Positions 23,325 through 31,840 of a stretch of 64,000 nucleotides of DNA are shown one piece after another. The stretch comes from Paradevosia sp036499825 (GTDB lineage: Bacteria > Pseudomonadota > Alphaproteobacteria > Rhizobiales > Devosiaceae), in the NCBI GenBank assembly GCA_036499825.1, contig DASYCZ010000026.1, positions 124,001-188,000 on the forward strand. The letters run 5' to 3'. The position numbers and the translations under genes are program-made. Within the stretch, counting starts at the first letter, position 1, and each line of letters opens with the position of its first letter. Under the pieces are notes generated by a model, which saw nothing but the letters and a program-made list of their open reading frames with translations, searched no databases and was not told the DNA's origin.

Positions 23325-24134
23325 CTAGCCGCTGACGAAGCTGCGGACAAGGGAGCCGGCGACGAGGCTCCAGCCGTCGACGAGGACGAAGAAGATCAGC
23401 TTGAACGGCAGCGAGATGACGACCGGCGGCAGCATCATCATGCCCATCGACATGAGCACCGAGGCGACCACCATGTCGATGATGACGAAGGGCAGGAACA
23501 GCAGGAAGCCGATCTCGAAGGCGCGGCGCAGTTCGGAGATCATGAAGGCCGGCACGAGGATCTGCAGCGGAATGCCGGTCGCGTCGTCCGGCGGCGCCTG
23601 GTTCGAGAGATCATAGAAGAGCTTCACATCCTGGTCGCGGACATTGGCGGCCATGAAGCTGTGGAGCGGCACCTGACCACGATCGAAGGCCTGCTGCACG
23701 GTGATGCTGCCATCGAGCAGGGGGGCTACGCCGACATTGTAAGTCTGTGTCAGCGTCGGCGCCATGATGAAGGCCGTGAGGAACAGCGCCAGCGACACCA
23801 TCACCGAATTGGGCGGCGTGGTCTGAAGGCCGATAGCTGTACGCAGGAGCGACAGGACCACCACGATGCGGGTGAAGCTCGTCACCATGACGAGGATCGA
23901 TGGCGCCAGCGACAAAACGGTGATGAGACCGATGAGCTGAACGGCGCGATTGGTCAGCGATGCGTCGTTGCCGAGATTGAGCGAGATGTCCTGGGCGACA
24001 GCCAGGCCCGGGACCAGGAGGAAGCCGGCAAAGACGGCAAGGCCGAGGAGATGCCGGCGATGGCGTTCAGGTGCCGTCGGCCTTGCGTCCGGCACCGTGC
24101 TTGCCGAGCTGATTCTTGTCGCCCGTCTGTCCAT
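23325..24134 (-). CDS. fliP: Flagellar export gate protein FliP
   Basis: FliP is a core protein of the type III export gate. The 269-residue frame includes a signal-like helix (HLLGLAVFAGFLLVPGLAVAQD). The conserved body follows: LIGLITVLSLAPSILVMVTSFTRIVVVLSLLRTAIGLQTTPPNSVMVSLALFLTAFIM, then PAFMISELRRAFEIGFLLFLPFVIIDMVVASVLMSMGMMMLPPVVISLPFKLIFFVLVDGW. The start is unsure: ATG at 24134 overlaps fliO by 68 bases, and a later GTG about 13 codons in is possible. It ends beside a palindromic element. Confidence 0.93.
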   Translation of the reverse strand: MDRRATRISSASTVPDARPTAPERHRRHLLGLAVFAGFLLVPGLAVAQDISLNLGNDASLTNRAVQLIGLITVLSLAPSILVMVTSFTRIVVVLSLLRTAIGLQTTPPNSVMVSLALFLTAFIMAPTLTQTYNVGVAPLLDGSITVQQAFDRGQVPLHSFMAANVRDQDVKLFYDLSNQAPPDDATGIPLQILVPAFMISELRRAFEIGFLLFLPFVIIDMVVASVLMSMGMMMLPPVVISLPFKLIFFVLVDGWSLVAGSLVRSFVSG

Positions 24135-24768
24135 CGCCTGTGCGCCCGTCAGATCCGTCTTCGCGGCCCGTTCTAGCTGAGTCGGGGAAGGTGTTTCCGG
24201 GATTCTCGGGATTTACAGGGATAAGTGCGGGCTCCACGCGAGACACAGGCCGCATCAGGCCGGTATGGCGGAGCGACGTAGAGCGGCGTTCGCCGGCGGG
24301 GCGGCCGAGATCGCGCAGGCGCTCCACGGGTGTTTGCGGCGATAGCGCCTGAGGCTGGGCCTGAGCCGTCGCCGCTTCCGGCCGGGCACCCGGGGGCAAG
24401 ACGCTGTTGGCGGCACGTTGCGGTGGCACGGCGGGTGCCTGTGCGGGGCGGCGCATGGGAAGACGCATGGGGTGGACTTCCACCGGGATTCCGGTTTCGA
24501 CCACGACGTCCTGCGGGCCGCCGGTGATGATCAGGTGTTCCACGTCATCACGGCGAATGATCAGCAACTGCCGCTTCGGATCGAGCATCATGGTGTCGAC
24601 AACGGCCAGGCGGCGGTTGCGGGCGCGCCCCGCATTGGTGGAGGCCTTGAAGACCAGCTTCAGGAGCCACAAAACCAGAACGATGAGGACGAGGACGATG
24701 CCGAGCGCCAGCGCGACCGTTATAATGGCGTTGCCGGAGCCGCCGAGCAGGCCTGTCAAAAATTGCAT
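24067..24768 (-). CDS. fliO: FliO-like flagellar biosynthetic protein
   Basis: FliO helps assemble the FliP ring. The 233-residue protein has one amino-terminal membrane helix (NAIITVALALGIVLVLIVLVLWLLKLVF). A short conserved domain follows (RRLAVVDTMMLDPKRQLLIIRRDDVEHLIITGGPQDVVVETGI). The remaining tail of about 130 residues is disordered, rich in Pro, Ala, Gln and Arg. ATG at 24768 follows GAGGGATTAG. It overlaps fliP and is divergent from flgB across a CtrA-box region. Confidence 0.85.
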   Translation of the reverse strand: MQFLTGLLGGSGNAIITVALALGIVLVLIVLVLWLLKLVFKASTNAGRARNRRLAVVDTMMLDPKRQLLIIRRDDVEHLIITGGPQDVVVETGIPVEVHPMRLPMRRPAQAPAVPPQRAANSVLPPGARPEAATAQAQPQALSPQTPVERLRDLGRPAGERRSTSLRHTGLMRPVSRVEPALIPVNPENPGNTFPDSARTGREDGSDGRTGDGQTGDKNQLGKHGAGRKADGT

Positions 24769-24875
24769 CTAATCCCTCAGCTTCCCCAGCTTACCCAACG
24801 CACTGGGCAGTTCTTGCCCATATAAACTGCAAAATGTGCAAATTGCGAGGCTTTCTAAGCTATCTGCGGGTTCGG

Positions 24876-24914
24876 TTAACGTTGCGTTAACCATCAACCG
24901 GCAGAAATTTCCCT
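24876..24914 (+). promoter_or_regulatory. Perfect CtrA box upstream of flgB
   Basis: TTAA-CGTTGCG-TTAACC (24876-24892) fits TTAA-N7-TTAAC exactly. Nine bases after the second TTAA comes GGCAGAAATTTCCC, a diverged form of the ftr-like/-10 element seen at fliX. It may also serve the divergent fliO-fliP genes. Confidence 0.65.
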
Positions 24915-24936
24915 ATCACTTTTGGGGAGTCGCGGG

Positions 24937-25350
24937 ATGGGTATCGGACAAATTCCACTGTTCGAAGCAATGGCGGAGAAGATGCGCTGGCATCAGTCGC
25001 GCCAGCAATTGCTGGCGCAGAATGTCGCCAATGCTGAAACACCTGGTTTTCGCGGCCGCGATCTCAAGGCTTTCGACTATCAGGATGACATGGACAACAA
25101 GTCGCTGGCTACGGTGACCACGTCCACGACCAATCCCGACCATATCGCCGTTTCGAGCGGCGAGGGCGCCGGCGACGGGTTCACCACGCGCAGCCTCAAC
25201 AGCTTCGAGATTACTCCCGAGGGCAATGGCGTGACGCTGGAAGACGAGATGATGAAGGTCACCTCGAACCAGATGGACTACCAGACCGCCACGACCCTTT
25301 ACACCCATTCCATGCAGATCCTGCGCACGGCGCTCGGCAAATCGGCCTGA
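24937..25350 (+). CDS. flgB: Flagellar proximal rod protein FlgB
   Basis: The 137-residue product begins MGIGQIPLFEAMAEKMRWHQSRQQLLAQNVANAETPGFRGRDLKAFDY and ends with DYQTATTLYTHSMQILRTALGK, both typical of FlgB. ATG at 24937 is preferred over one five codons earlier because GGGGAG lies 7 bases upstream. FlgB is a proximal rod subunit exported without a signal peptide. It opens flgB-flgC-fliE-fliQ-fliR-flhB-cckA. Confidence 0.95.
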   Translation: MGIGQIPLFEAMAEKMRWHQSRQQLLAQNVANAETPGFRGRDLKAFDYQDDMDNKSLATVTTSTTNPDHIAVSSGEGAGDGFTTRSLNSFEITPEGNGVTLEDEMMKVTSNQMDYQTATTLYTHSMQILRTALGKSA

Positions 25351-25381
25351 CGGCCGCCCAACCTGAAACGAGACGACAGCC

Positions 25382-25795
25382 ATGACCGACTTCCTCTCCT
25401 CCATCCGCATCGCGGCCACCGGGCTGCATGCCGAGAACGATCGCATGCGGGTGATCGCCGAAAACCTCGCAAACGCCGACTCGGCTGGCAAGAGCCCCGG
25501 CGAGGAACCGTACCGGCGCAAAATTCCGACCTTCAAGGCGGTGTATAATGAAGAGCTGGGTGGCGACACCGTGCAGGTCGGGAAGCTGGCCTACGACATG
25601 TCGGACTTCACCAGCCGCTATGAGCCTGGGCACCCGGCGGCAGATGCCAACGGCATGGTGCGGTATCCGAATGTCGATCCGCTGATCGAATCGATGGATA
25701 TGCGCGAAGCGCAGCGGACTTACGAAGCGAACCTCAACGTGGTGTCGGCATCGCGTTCGATGGTCGGCCAAACCCTGAGTATTCTGCGCGGCTAA
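25382..25795 (+). CDS. flgC: Flagellar proximal rod protein FlgC
   Basis: A 137-residue rod subunit with the usual start (SSIRIAATGLHAENDRMRVIAENLANADSAG) and the conserved FlgC segments YRRKIPTFKAVY, YEPGHPAADANGMVRYPNVDPLIESMDMREAQRTYEANLNVVSASRSMVGQTLSILRG. It follows flgB by 31 bases and precedes fliE. Confidence 0.96.
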   Translation: MTDFLSSIRIAATGLHAENDRMRVIAENLANADSAGKSPGEEPYRRKIPTFKAVYNEELGGDTVQVGKLAYDMSDFTSRYEPGHPAADANGMVRYPNVDPLIESMDMREAQRTYEANLNVVSASRSMVGQTLSILRG

Positions 25796-25816
25796 GGCCG
25801 CGTTTTTTGCGGTCTT
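25794..25816 (+). other. Intra-operon hairpin after flgC
   Basis: AAGGCCGC (25794-25801) pairs with GCGGTCTT (25809-25816) around a T-rich 7-base loop. It overlaps the flgC stop codon region. No T-run follows the stem, so it more likely shapes the mRNA than ends it. Confidence 0.35.
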
Positions 25817-25847
25817 AAACCCCACTTCTTTTCAGAGATCATAGATC

Positions 25848-26180
25848 ATGAGCATCCCTTTCACCGCCGCGGCCAACGCCTATAACAGCGCCGCCAAGCT
25901 GGTCACCCAGAACGGCCAGGCCCTGCAGATGGACGCGCCCATGCCGGCGTCGCCGAGCAAGGGGCCGGATTTCGGCAAGCTGCTTTCCGACAGCCTGCAA
26001 TCGGTCATCGATACCGGCAAGTCCTCCGAACAGAAATCGATGGACCTGATGAACGGCAAGGGCGACGTCGTGGACGTGGTCACCGCGATCTCGCAGACCG
26101 AGATGGCGGTGGAGAGCATGGTTGCGGTCCGCGACCGCGTCGTGTCGGCCTATGAAGAAATCATGCGGATGCCGATCTAG
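25848..26180 (+). CDS. fliE: Flagellar hook-basal body protein FliE
   Basis: FliE joins the MS ring to the rod. The 110-residue product matches the family at GPDFGKLLSDSLQSVIDTGKSSEQKSMDLMNGKGDVVDVVTAISQTEMAVESMVAVRDRVVSAYEEIMRMPI. It lies 52 bases after flgC. Confidence 0.95.
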   Translation: MSIPFTAAANAYNSAAKLVTQNGQALQMDAPMPASPSKGPDFGKLLSDSLQSVIDTGKSSEQKSMDLMNGKGDVVDVVTAISQTEMAVESMVAVRDRVVSAYEEIMRMPI

Positions 26181-26200
26181 GATCGGCGGAGGTTCCCTGA

Positions 26201-26225
26201 CACCGCCCGTCACCTGCGGGCGGTG
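26201..26225 (+). other. Strong hairpin between fliE and fliQ
   Basis: CACCGCCCG (26201-26209) and CGGGCGGTG (26217-26225) form a 9-bp stem around a 7-base loop. No T-run follows. The 132-base fliE-fliQ gap is the longest inside this operon, so the hairpin may attenuate or protect one side of the message. Confidence 0.45.
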
Positions 26226-26312
26226 AATTGAGACGACGGACGATACCTTTCACTCAGCCGCTGCTCTATCCTTCGGGCTCGAATCGCATTTTGCCAACGG
26301 CCGGAGGCCGGA

Positions 26313-26579
26313 GTGACCGGAGCTGAGGTTCTCGATATTGCCCGCGACGGCATCTGGACGCTGATCATCGTCTCGGCGCCGATGATGATCGTGGGGCTGG
26401 TGGTGGGCGTCATCATCGCGCTGGTGCAGGCGCTGACGCAGATCCAGGAACAGACCCTGGTATTCGTGCCCAAGATCCTGGCCATTTTCATCACCATGCT
26501 GATCGTGTTGCCCTTCATGGGCGCCGTGATGTCGGGCTATATGGTGCGTGTCGCCGATATGATCGTCACGGGCGGCTAG
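26313..26579 (+). CDS. fliQ: Flagellar export gate protein FliQ
   Basis: An 88-residue protein with two transmembrane helices (IWTLIIVSAPMMIVGLVVGVIIALVQALTQIQEQTLVFVPK and ILAIFITMLIVLPFMGAVMSGYMV), the standard FliQ layout. It is part of the FliPQR export gate. The start is GTG at 26313. fliR follows after one base. Confidence 0.95.
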   Translation: MTGAEVLDIARDGIWTLIIVSAPMMIVGLVVGVIIALVQALTQIQEQTLVFVPKILAIFITMLIVLPFMGAVMSGYMVRVADMIVTGG

Positions 26580-26580
26580 G

Positions 26581-27348
26581 GTGACGATAGGCCTCAACTG
26601 GCTGCCGGATACGGCGTTCCTCTATATGATCGTGTTCGCCCGCGTCGGCTGCATGCTGATGCTGCTGCCGGCTCTCGGCGAATCCACCATTCCGGCGAAT
26701 ATGCGGCTGGCCTTTGCGGTGATGTTCACGCTGGTGCTGCTGCCGCTGCTGCGAGATCACCTGCCGCCGCTGCCGACCGAATTCATGTCGATCGTGGCGC
26801 TCTTGTTCCATGAGCTGATCATCGGGCTGCTATTGGGCGGACTGATGCGTATTTTCGTGATGGCGGCACAGGTGGCTGGCGCGATCATCGCCTTCCAGAT
26901 CGGCCTCAGTTCCGCAATGATGGCCGACCCGACCCAGGGCGGGGTGCAGGGCGTGGTGGTCAGCACGTTCCTGTCGTTCCTGGGAGTGACGCTGATCTTT
27001 GCCACGGACCTTCATCACCTGGCGCTGGCGGCGATCTACGACAGCTACATGATCTTCGTGCCGACCGACCCGCTGATGTTCGGCGATGCCGCGCAGACGG
27101 CGATCAGGGCAGTCAGCGGCGCGTTTTCGGTGGGCATCCAGATGTCGGCGCCGTTCATCGTGTTCGGGCTGATTTTCAACCTGGGCATGGGCATCCTGTC
27201 GCGGCTGATGCCGCAATTGCAGGTGTTCTTCCTCGCCATGCCGGCGACGATCGGGGTCGGATTGATCCTGATGGCGCTGCTGCTGACCATGATGATGGGG
27301 TGGTACCTCAACCACTTCGAGGCCGAATTGGCGAACCTAAGGGTTTAG
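26581..27348 (+). CDS. fliR: Flagellar export gate protein FliR
   Basis: The 255-residue membrane protein of the FliPQR gate. Typical segments include VFARVGCMLMLLPALGESTIPANMRLAFAVMFTLVLLPLL, ELIIGLLLGGLMRIFVMAAQVAGAIIAFQIGLS and RLMPQLQVFFLAMPATIGVGLILMALLLTMMM. The start is GTG at 26581, and the stop is one base before flhB. Confidence 0.95.
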   Translation: MTIGLNWLPDTAFLYMIVFARVGCMLMLLPALGESTIPANMRLAFAVMFTLVLLPLLRDHLPPLPTEFMSIVALLFHELIIGLLLGGLMRIFVMAAQVAGAIIAFQIGLSSAMMADPTQGGVQGVVVSTFLSFLGVTLIFATDLHHLALAAIYDSYMIFVPTDPLMFGDAAQTAIRAVSGAFSVGIQMSAPFIVFGLIFNLGMGILSRLMPQLQVFFLAMPATIGVGLILMALLLTMMMGWYLNHFEAELANLRV

Positions 27349-27349
27349 G

Positions 27350-28456
27350 ATGACCGACGAAGCCCCTGAACAGGAATCGAAAACAGAAAGTCCGTCATCC
27401 AAGCGCCTGGAAGACGCCCACAAGCATGGCGACGTTGCCAAGAGCCAGGAAGTTGTCACCTGGTTCATGCTGGGCGGCTCGGCGGCTGTGTTCGCTCTAC
27501 TGGCGGGGCCGCTGAGCCAGAACCTGGTCAGCCAATTGCGGATTCTCATCGCCAATGCCGATCAATACGAGGTTGGTGGCGCGGCGCTGGGCAGCTTCTT
27601 TTGGAGTCTGGCGAGTTCGATCCTGCTGACGGCCTTGCTGCCGCTGGGTGTGCTGCTGGTGTGCGCGGTGGCGGCAAACCTGCTGCAGCACCGGCCCCTG
27701 ATGTCGCTCGACCCGCTGAAGCCCAAGCTCAGCAAGATTTCACCGCTGGCGGGCGCCAAGCGCCTGTTCTCGATCGAGGCACTGGTGAATTTCGCCAAGG
27801 GCCTGATCAAGCTCGGCGTCGTCGGCGGCGTGATGTTTTACGTGCTGTGGCCCGAGCAGGACCGGCTGTCGACGATGATGACCACCGATCCGGTGGTGAT
27901 CCTCGAAACTTTCCAGGATCTGGCGCTGAAGCTGTTCTGGGCGACGCTGGTGGTGGTGACCTTCATCGCTCTGGCCGACTACCTCTATCAGCGGCAGCGC
28001 TGGTGGAACCGGCAGAAAATGACGGTCCAGGAAGTCCGCGACGAATACAAGCAGATGGAAGGCGACCCCAAGATCAAGTCGCGTATCCGCCAGATCCGCA
28101 TGGAGCGCAGCCGTCACCGCATGATGGCGGCAGTACCGACCGCGACAGTGGTGGTCACCAACCCGACGCACTATGCGGTGGCGTTGAAATACGATGCCAG
28201 CATGCAGGCGCCGGTCTGCGTGGCCAAAGGCGCCGATGGCGTGGCGTTGCGCATCCGTGCACTGGCAGGGGAGCACGACGTGCCAATCGTCGAGAACCCG
28301 CCGCTAGCCCGCGCGCTCTATGCCAGCGTCGATCTCGACAAGACGATTCCGACCGAACATTTCAAAGCGGTAGCGCAGGTTATCGGCTATGTTATGCGCC
28401 TTAAGGACAAGCGCGGCTGGAAGTCGGCGCGGCCAAATTCCGCACCGCGAAATTAA
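27350..28456 (+). CDS. flhB: Flagellar export switch protein FlhB
   Basis: FlhB switches export from hook to filament substrates. The 368-residue protein has the usual amino end (KTESPSSKRLEDAHKHGDVAKSQEVVTWF), four membrane helices, and a cytoplasmic domain with the autocleavage motif NPTH at residues 271-274 (VVVTNPTHYAVALKYD). The C-terminal GADGVALRIRALAGEHDVPIVENPPLARALYASVDLDKTIPTEHFKAVAQVIGYVMRL is typical. cckA follows after 75 bases. Confidence 0.97.
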   Translation: MTDEAPEQESKTESPSSKRLEDAHKHGDVAKSQEVVTWFMLGGSAAVFALLAGPLSQNLVSQLRILIANADQYEVGGAALGSFFWSLASSILLTALLPLGVLLVCAVAANLLQHRPLMSLDPLKPKLSKISPLAGAKRLFSIEALVNFAKGLIKLGVVGGVMFYVLWPEQDRLSTMMTTDPVVILETFQDLALKLFWATLVVVTFIALADYLYQRQRWWNRQKMTVQEVRDEYKQMEGDPKIKSRIRQIRMERSRHRMMAAVPTATVVVTNPTHYAVALKYDASMQAPVCVAKGADGVALRIRALAGEHDVPIVENPPLARALYASVDLDKTIPTEHFKAVAQVIGYVMRLKDKRGWKSARPNSAPRN

Positions 28457-28531
28457 GCCTCGGACTACCCAAGTCGCGCCGCCATTTGCTACCACAATGT
28501 CGAAGGCTGATTCGGGGATGGCAGAACGCGT

Positions 28532-31108
28532 ATGGCTGTAGCGCCGCTGGACGAGGACATCTATCCCGAGCCGCTGGTGACGCGCCCCCGCAGCGGCTTC
28601 GGCCTGTGGCGCGTCGTTGCGCTGGCCGTATTCTTCATCGTGCTGGCGGCCGCCTATGCGGCGTTCAACGACAATATTTCGTCTGATCTGCTGCTGCTCG
28701 TGCTCGGACTGCTGGCGGTGATCGGCGTATTTTGCCTGTTCGCACTGGCGGCCGGGCTGTTCCGGATCTCCAATGGCGAGGGGCAGCGGACGTTGTCGCG
28801 GGCGGTCATCGACAGCCTGCCATTCGGCGCGGTGGTGACCAATCGCGACGGCAAGATCGCCTATGCGAACGCTTCTTATGGCGGTTTCGCCGGCAGCCTC
28901 AGCAATGGAGTGCCAGTGGGCGTGCCGCGGCTGTTCGCGGGGCAGCCGGAGGCCAGCGAGGCGGTCTACAGGTTGTCGCGGGCGGCACAGGACGGGCGGC
29001 CGGCGGTCGAGGACATAAGGCTCGTCGGCGGGCTCGAAGGCGCCGCGGACGATACCGGCAAGCCGTTCTGGTATCGCGTGGCGGTGCGGGCGCTGCCGCA
29101 GATCGATGCGGCGGAGCGGCCATTGGTGCTGTGGTCGGTCGAGGAGATCACCCGCGATCGCGAGCGGCAGGAGAATGCATTCCTCGAGCTGCAGCGCGCG
29201 ATCGACTATCTCGATCACGCGCCGGCAGGCTTCTTTTCGGCGGATGCCGAGGGCCGGGTGCAGTATCTCAATTCGACGCTGGCGGATTGGCTTGGTTACG
29301 ATCTGGCGGAGTTCGAGGCGGGCACGGTGCGGCTGTCGGATATCTGCCGTGGCGATAGTGCCAGCCTGTTGATGCGCGGCCGCAGCGGCGGCGAAATTCG
29401 CACCGAGATCATCGATATCGACTTCGTGCGGCGCAATGGAACCGCGTTCCCGGTGCGTCTGTTGCACCGGGCCGCGCGTCTGGCGGATGGCGAGTTGGGC
29501 GAAACCCGGACGCTGGTGCTCGACCGCAGCCGCGGCGCCGACAAGGAAGAGGAACTGCGCGCAGCCGAAGTGCGCTTCTCGCGCTTTTTCAACGATACGC
29601 CGTTCGCCATCGCAACCCTCGACAAGGAGGGACGCATCGTCAGGACCAATGCTCCGTTCAGCCGGATTTTTGGCTGGTCGGGCGAGGAGCGGACGCTTGA
29701 AATGCAGCCGATGACGGGGCTGATAGCCGAGCCGCACCGCGCGGCCTTCGAGGCGGCGGTCACGGCGGCGACGCAAAACCGCTCCGAAATCGATCCGGTC
29801 GATGCGGCGTTGGCCGGGGCGGGCGATCATGCCGTACGGCTCTATATCTCAGGCTCTGAACAAAGCGCCGGCTCGCCCGAGCAGGTGAACGTCTATGCGC
29901 TCGACATGACCGACCAGCGCAAGCTTGAGGCACAGTTCGCGCAGGGCCAGAAGATGCAGGCCGTGGGTCAGCTCGCGGGCGGGGTGGCGCACGATTTCAA
30001 CAACGTGCTGACCGCCATCATCGGCTTTTCCGACCTCCTGCTGCTCAATCACAAGCCAGGCGATCCATCGTTCGGCGACATCATGTCGATCAAGCAGAGC
30101 GCCAACCGAGCGGCAGGGCTGACCCGGCAGCTGCTGGCCTTCTCGCGGCGTCAGACACTGCGGCCGCAAATCCTTGAGATACCGAGCAATATCGACGATC
30201 TGACGGTGCTGCTGAAGCGCTTGATCGGCGAACAGATCACCCTTGACGTAAATCATGGCCAGCGCATCTGGCCGGTGCGCGCCGATCTGGTGCAGCTGGA
30301 ACAGGTCATCGTCAACCTGGTGGTCAATGCCCGCGACGCCATGCCCAATGGCGGCAAGATCACGCTCAGGACCAGCAATGTGAGCGCCGAGGAATCGGCC
30401 AGCTTCAACTTTACCGGCATGCCGCCGGCGGATTATGTGCTGATCGAGGTGGAGGACACCGGCACCGGCATGCCGCTGGAAGTGCTGGAAAAGATCTTCG
30501 AGCCGTTCTTTTCGACCAAGGAACTGGGCAAGGGCACGGGCCTGGGGCTCTCCACGGTCTATGGCATCATCAAGCAGACCGAAGGCTACATCTATCCGGT
30601 CTCCACGGTGGGTGTCGGCACCATCTTCAAGATCTTCCTGCCGCGGCATCTGGTGGCGGAGGGCGAGGTTGCGCCGAAGGCCACGGCTGCGCCGGTGCGT
30701 GACCTCACGGGCCACGAGCGCATCCTGCTGGTGGAAGACGAGGAGAGCGTCCGCGCTTTCTCGGCGCGAGCGCTGAAGACCACCGGTTATGAGGTGTTCG
30801 AGGCCGATTCCGGCGAGGAAGCGCTGGAAGTGCTCGACGAGATCAACAATCGCATCGACCTGATCATCTCCGATGTGGTGATGCCCGAGATGGATGGGCC
30901 GGCGCTGCTGAAGCGGGTCCGGCAGCGCCTGCCGGACATCAAGGTGATCTTCGTTTCCGGTTATGCGGAAGAAAGTGTCCGCAAGGACATCGAGGACGAC
31001 CAGAGCGTCGAATTCCTGCCCAAGCCCTATTCGCTTGACCAGATCAATTCCAAGGTCAAGGAAGTGCTATCGGCGACCGGTAAGCCGCGGACGGATGTGA
31101 CGCACTAA
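28532..31108 (+). CDS. cckA: Cell-cycle hybrid histidine kinase CckA
   Basis: CckA phosphorylates, through the phosphotransfer protein ChpT, the cell-cycle regulator CtrA. The 858-residue protein has two membrane helices (about 25-45 and 52-75), two or three PAS domains (about 90-460), HisKA with phospho-acceptor H487 (LAGGVAHDFNNVLTAIIGFSDLLL), a HATPase domain (NLVVNARDAMPNGG, GKGTGLGLSTVYGI) and a C-terminal receiver with D781 (LIISDVVMPEMDGPALL). This architecture and motif set are specific to CckA. The synteny fliQ-fliR-flhB-cckA is, as I recall, also found in Caulobacter. No strong ribosome site is visible at the chosen ATG. Confidence 0.95.
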   Translation: MAVAPLDEDIYPEPLVTRPRSGFGLWRVVALAVFFIVLAAAYAAFNDNISSDLLLLVLGLLAVIGVFCLFALAAGLFRISNGEGQRTLSRAVIDSLPFGAVVTNRDGKIAYANASYGGFAGSLSNGVPVGVPRLFAGQPEASEAVYRLSRAAQDGRPAVEDIRLVGGLEGAADDTGKPFWYRVAVRALPQIDAAERPLVLWSVEEITRDRERQENAFLELQRAIDYLDHAPAGFFSADAEGRVQYLNSTLADWLGYDLAEFEAGTVRLSDICRGDSASLLMRGRSGGEIRTEIIDIDFVRRNGTAFPVRLLHRAARLADGELGETRTLVLDRSRGADKEEELRAAEVRFSRFFNDTPFAIATLDKEGRIVRTNAPFSRIFGWSGEERTLEMQPMTGLIAEPHRAAFEAAVTAATQNRSEIDPVDAALAGAGDHAVRLYISGSEQSAGSPEQVNVYALDMTDQRKLEAQFAQGQKMQAVGQLAGGVAHDFNNVLTAIIGFSDLLLLNHKPGDPSFGDIMSIKQSANRAAGLTRQLLAFSRRQTLRPQILEIPSNIDDLTVLLKRLIGEQITLDVNHGQRIWPVRADLVQLEQVIVNLVVNARDAMPNGGKITLRTSNVSAEESASFNFTGMPPADYVLIEVEDTGTGMPLEVLEKIFEPFFSTKELGKGTGLGLSTVYGIIKQTEGYIYPVSTVGVGTIFKIFLPRHLVAEGEVAPKATAAPVRDLTGHERILLVEDEESVRAFSARALKTTGYEVFEADSGEEALEVLDEINNRIDLIISDVVMPEMDGPALLKRVRQRLPDIKVIFVSGYAEESVRKDIEDDQSVEFLPKPYSLDQINSKVKEVLSATGKPRTDVTH

Positions 31109-31813
31109 ATGACTTTCGACATGGCCGCGGCAGCGCGGCAACTCGACAACCCCATCTGGCATGCCCTTTCAGGGGCGCATTCGGACTTCGCCATCGTTCT
31201 TGGCAACGTGCGGCGGTATGTGCCGGAAGTGGCGCCGTTTGCGGCCGTCGCCGAGCCGGAGACCGGCGGTTTCGCCGAGCTGGCACTGGCAATTCCGCAG
31301 GGTGGGGGCGCAGCGCTCTTCACGCCACAGCTGGTGACGGCGCCTCCCGGCATGAAAGTGGTGGTGGCTCTCGAACTGCAGCAGATGGTGGCCACCGAAT
31401 TCCGCCCCTATGACCGCCCGCGGGAGATGGCGCCCCTGACCGCAGCGGACGTTCCAGCCATGCTCGAATTGGTGGCACTGACGCAGCCGGGACCGTTTGG
31501 AGCGCGGACGATCGAACTGGGTGGCTATCTGGGCATTTGGGATGGCGGCAGGCTGGTGGGAATGAGTGGCGAGCGCCTGCGGTTCGATGGCTTTACGGAA
31601 GTGAGCGCGGTCTGCGTCCATCCCGATTATCGCGGGCGCGGCTATGCGAAGGCGCTCGTGTCGGCTGTGGCGGAAACTATCGCCAGGCGGGGCGACATGC
31701 CGTTCCTGCACGTTCTTCCCGACAACAGGCCGGCTATCGCCACATATGAGGCGCTCGGCTTCCGCGCCCGGCGCCGGTTACACCTGACCAGGGTCCAGCA
31801 CCGACAGACCTGA
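31109..31813 (+). CDS. GNAT family N-acetyltransferase (FR47-like)
   Basis: The 234-residue protein has a carboxy-terminal GNAT fold. Strand and helix of the acetyl-CoA site are seen in VSAVCVHPDYRGRGYAKALVSAVAETIARRG, followed by PFLHVLPDNRPAIATYEALGFRARRR. The first half (about 1-105) is a divergent domain. The ATG directly follows the cckA stop codon (TAAATG), so it is probably co-transcribed and perhaps translationally coupled. The substrate is unknown. Confidence 0.85.
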   Translation: MTFDMAAAARQLDNPIWHALSGAHSDFAIVLGNVRRYVPEVAPFAAVAEPETGGFAELALAIPQGGGAALFTPQLVTAPPGMKVVVALELQQMVATEFRPYDRPREMAPLTAADVPAMLELVALTQPGPFGARTIELGGYLGIWDGGRLVGMSGERLRFDGFTEVSAVCVHPDYRGRGYAKALVSAVAETIARRGDMPFLHVLPDNRPAIATYEALGFRARRRLHLTRVQHRQT

Positions 31814-31819
31814 CCGTGA

Positions 31820-31840
31820 GGCGGCCTTGATCAGGCCGTC
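31820..31840. terminator. Symmetrical hairpin between convergent genes
   Basis: GGCGGCC (31820-31826) and GGCCGTC (31834-31840, one G-T pair) around TTGATCA. It overlaps the 3' end of the aldo/keto reductase gene and follows the acetyltransferase stop. There is no clear T-run either side. Confidence 0.35.
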
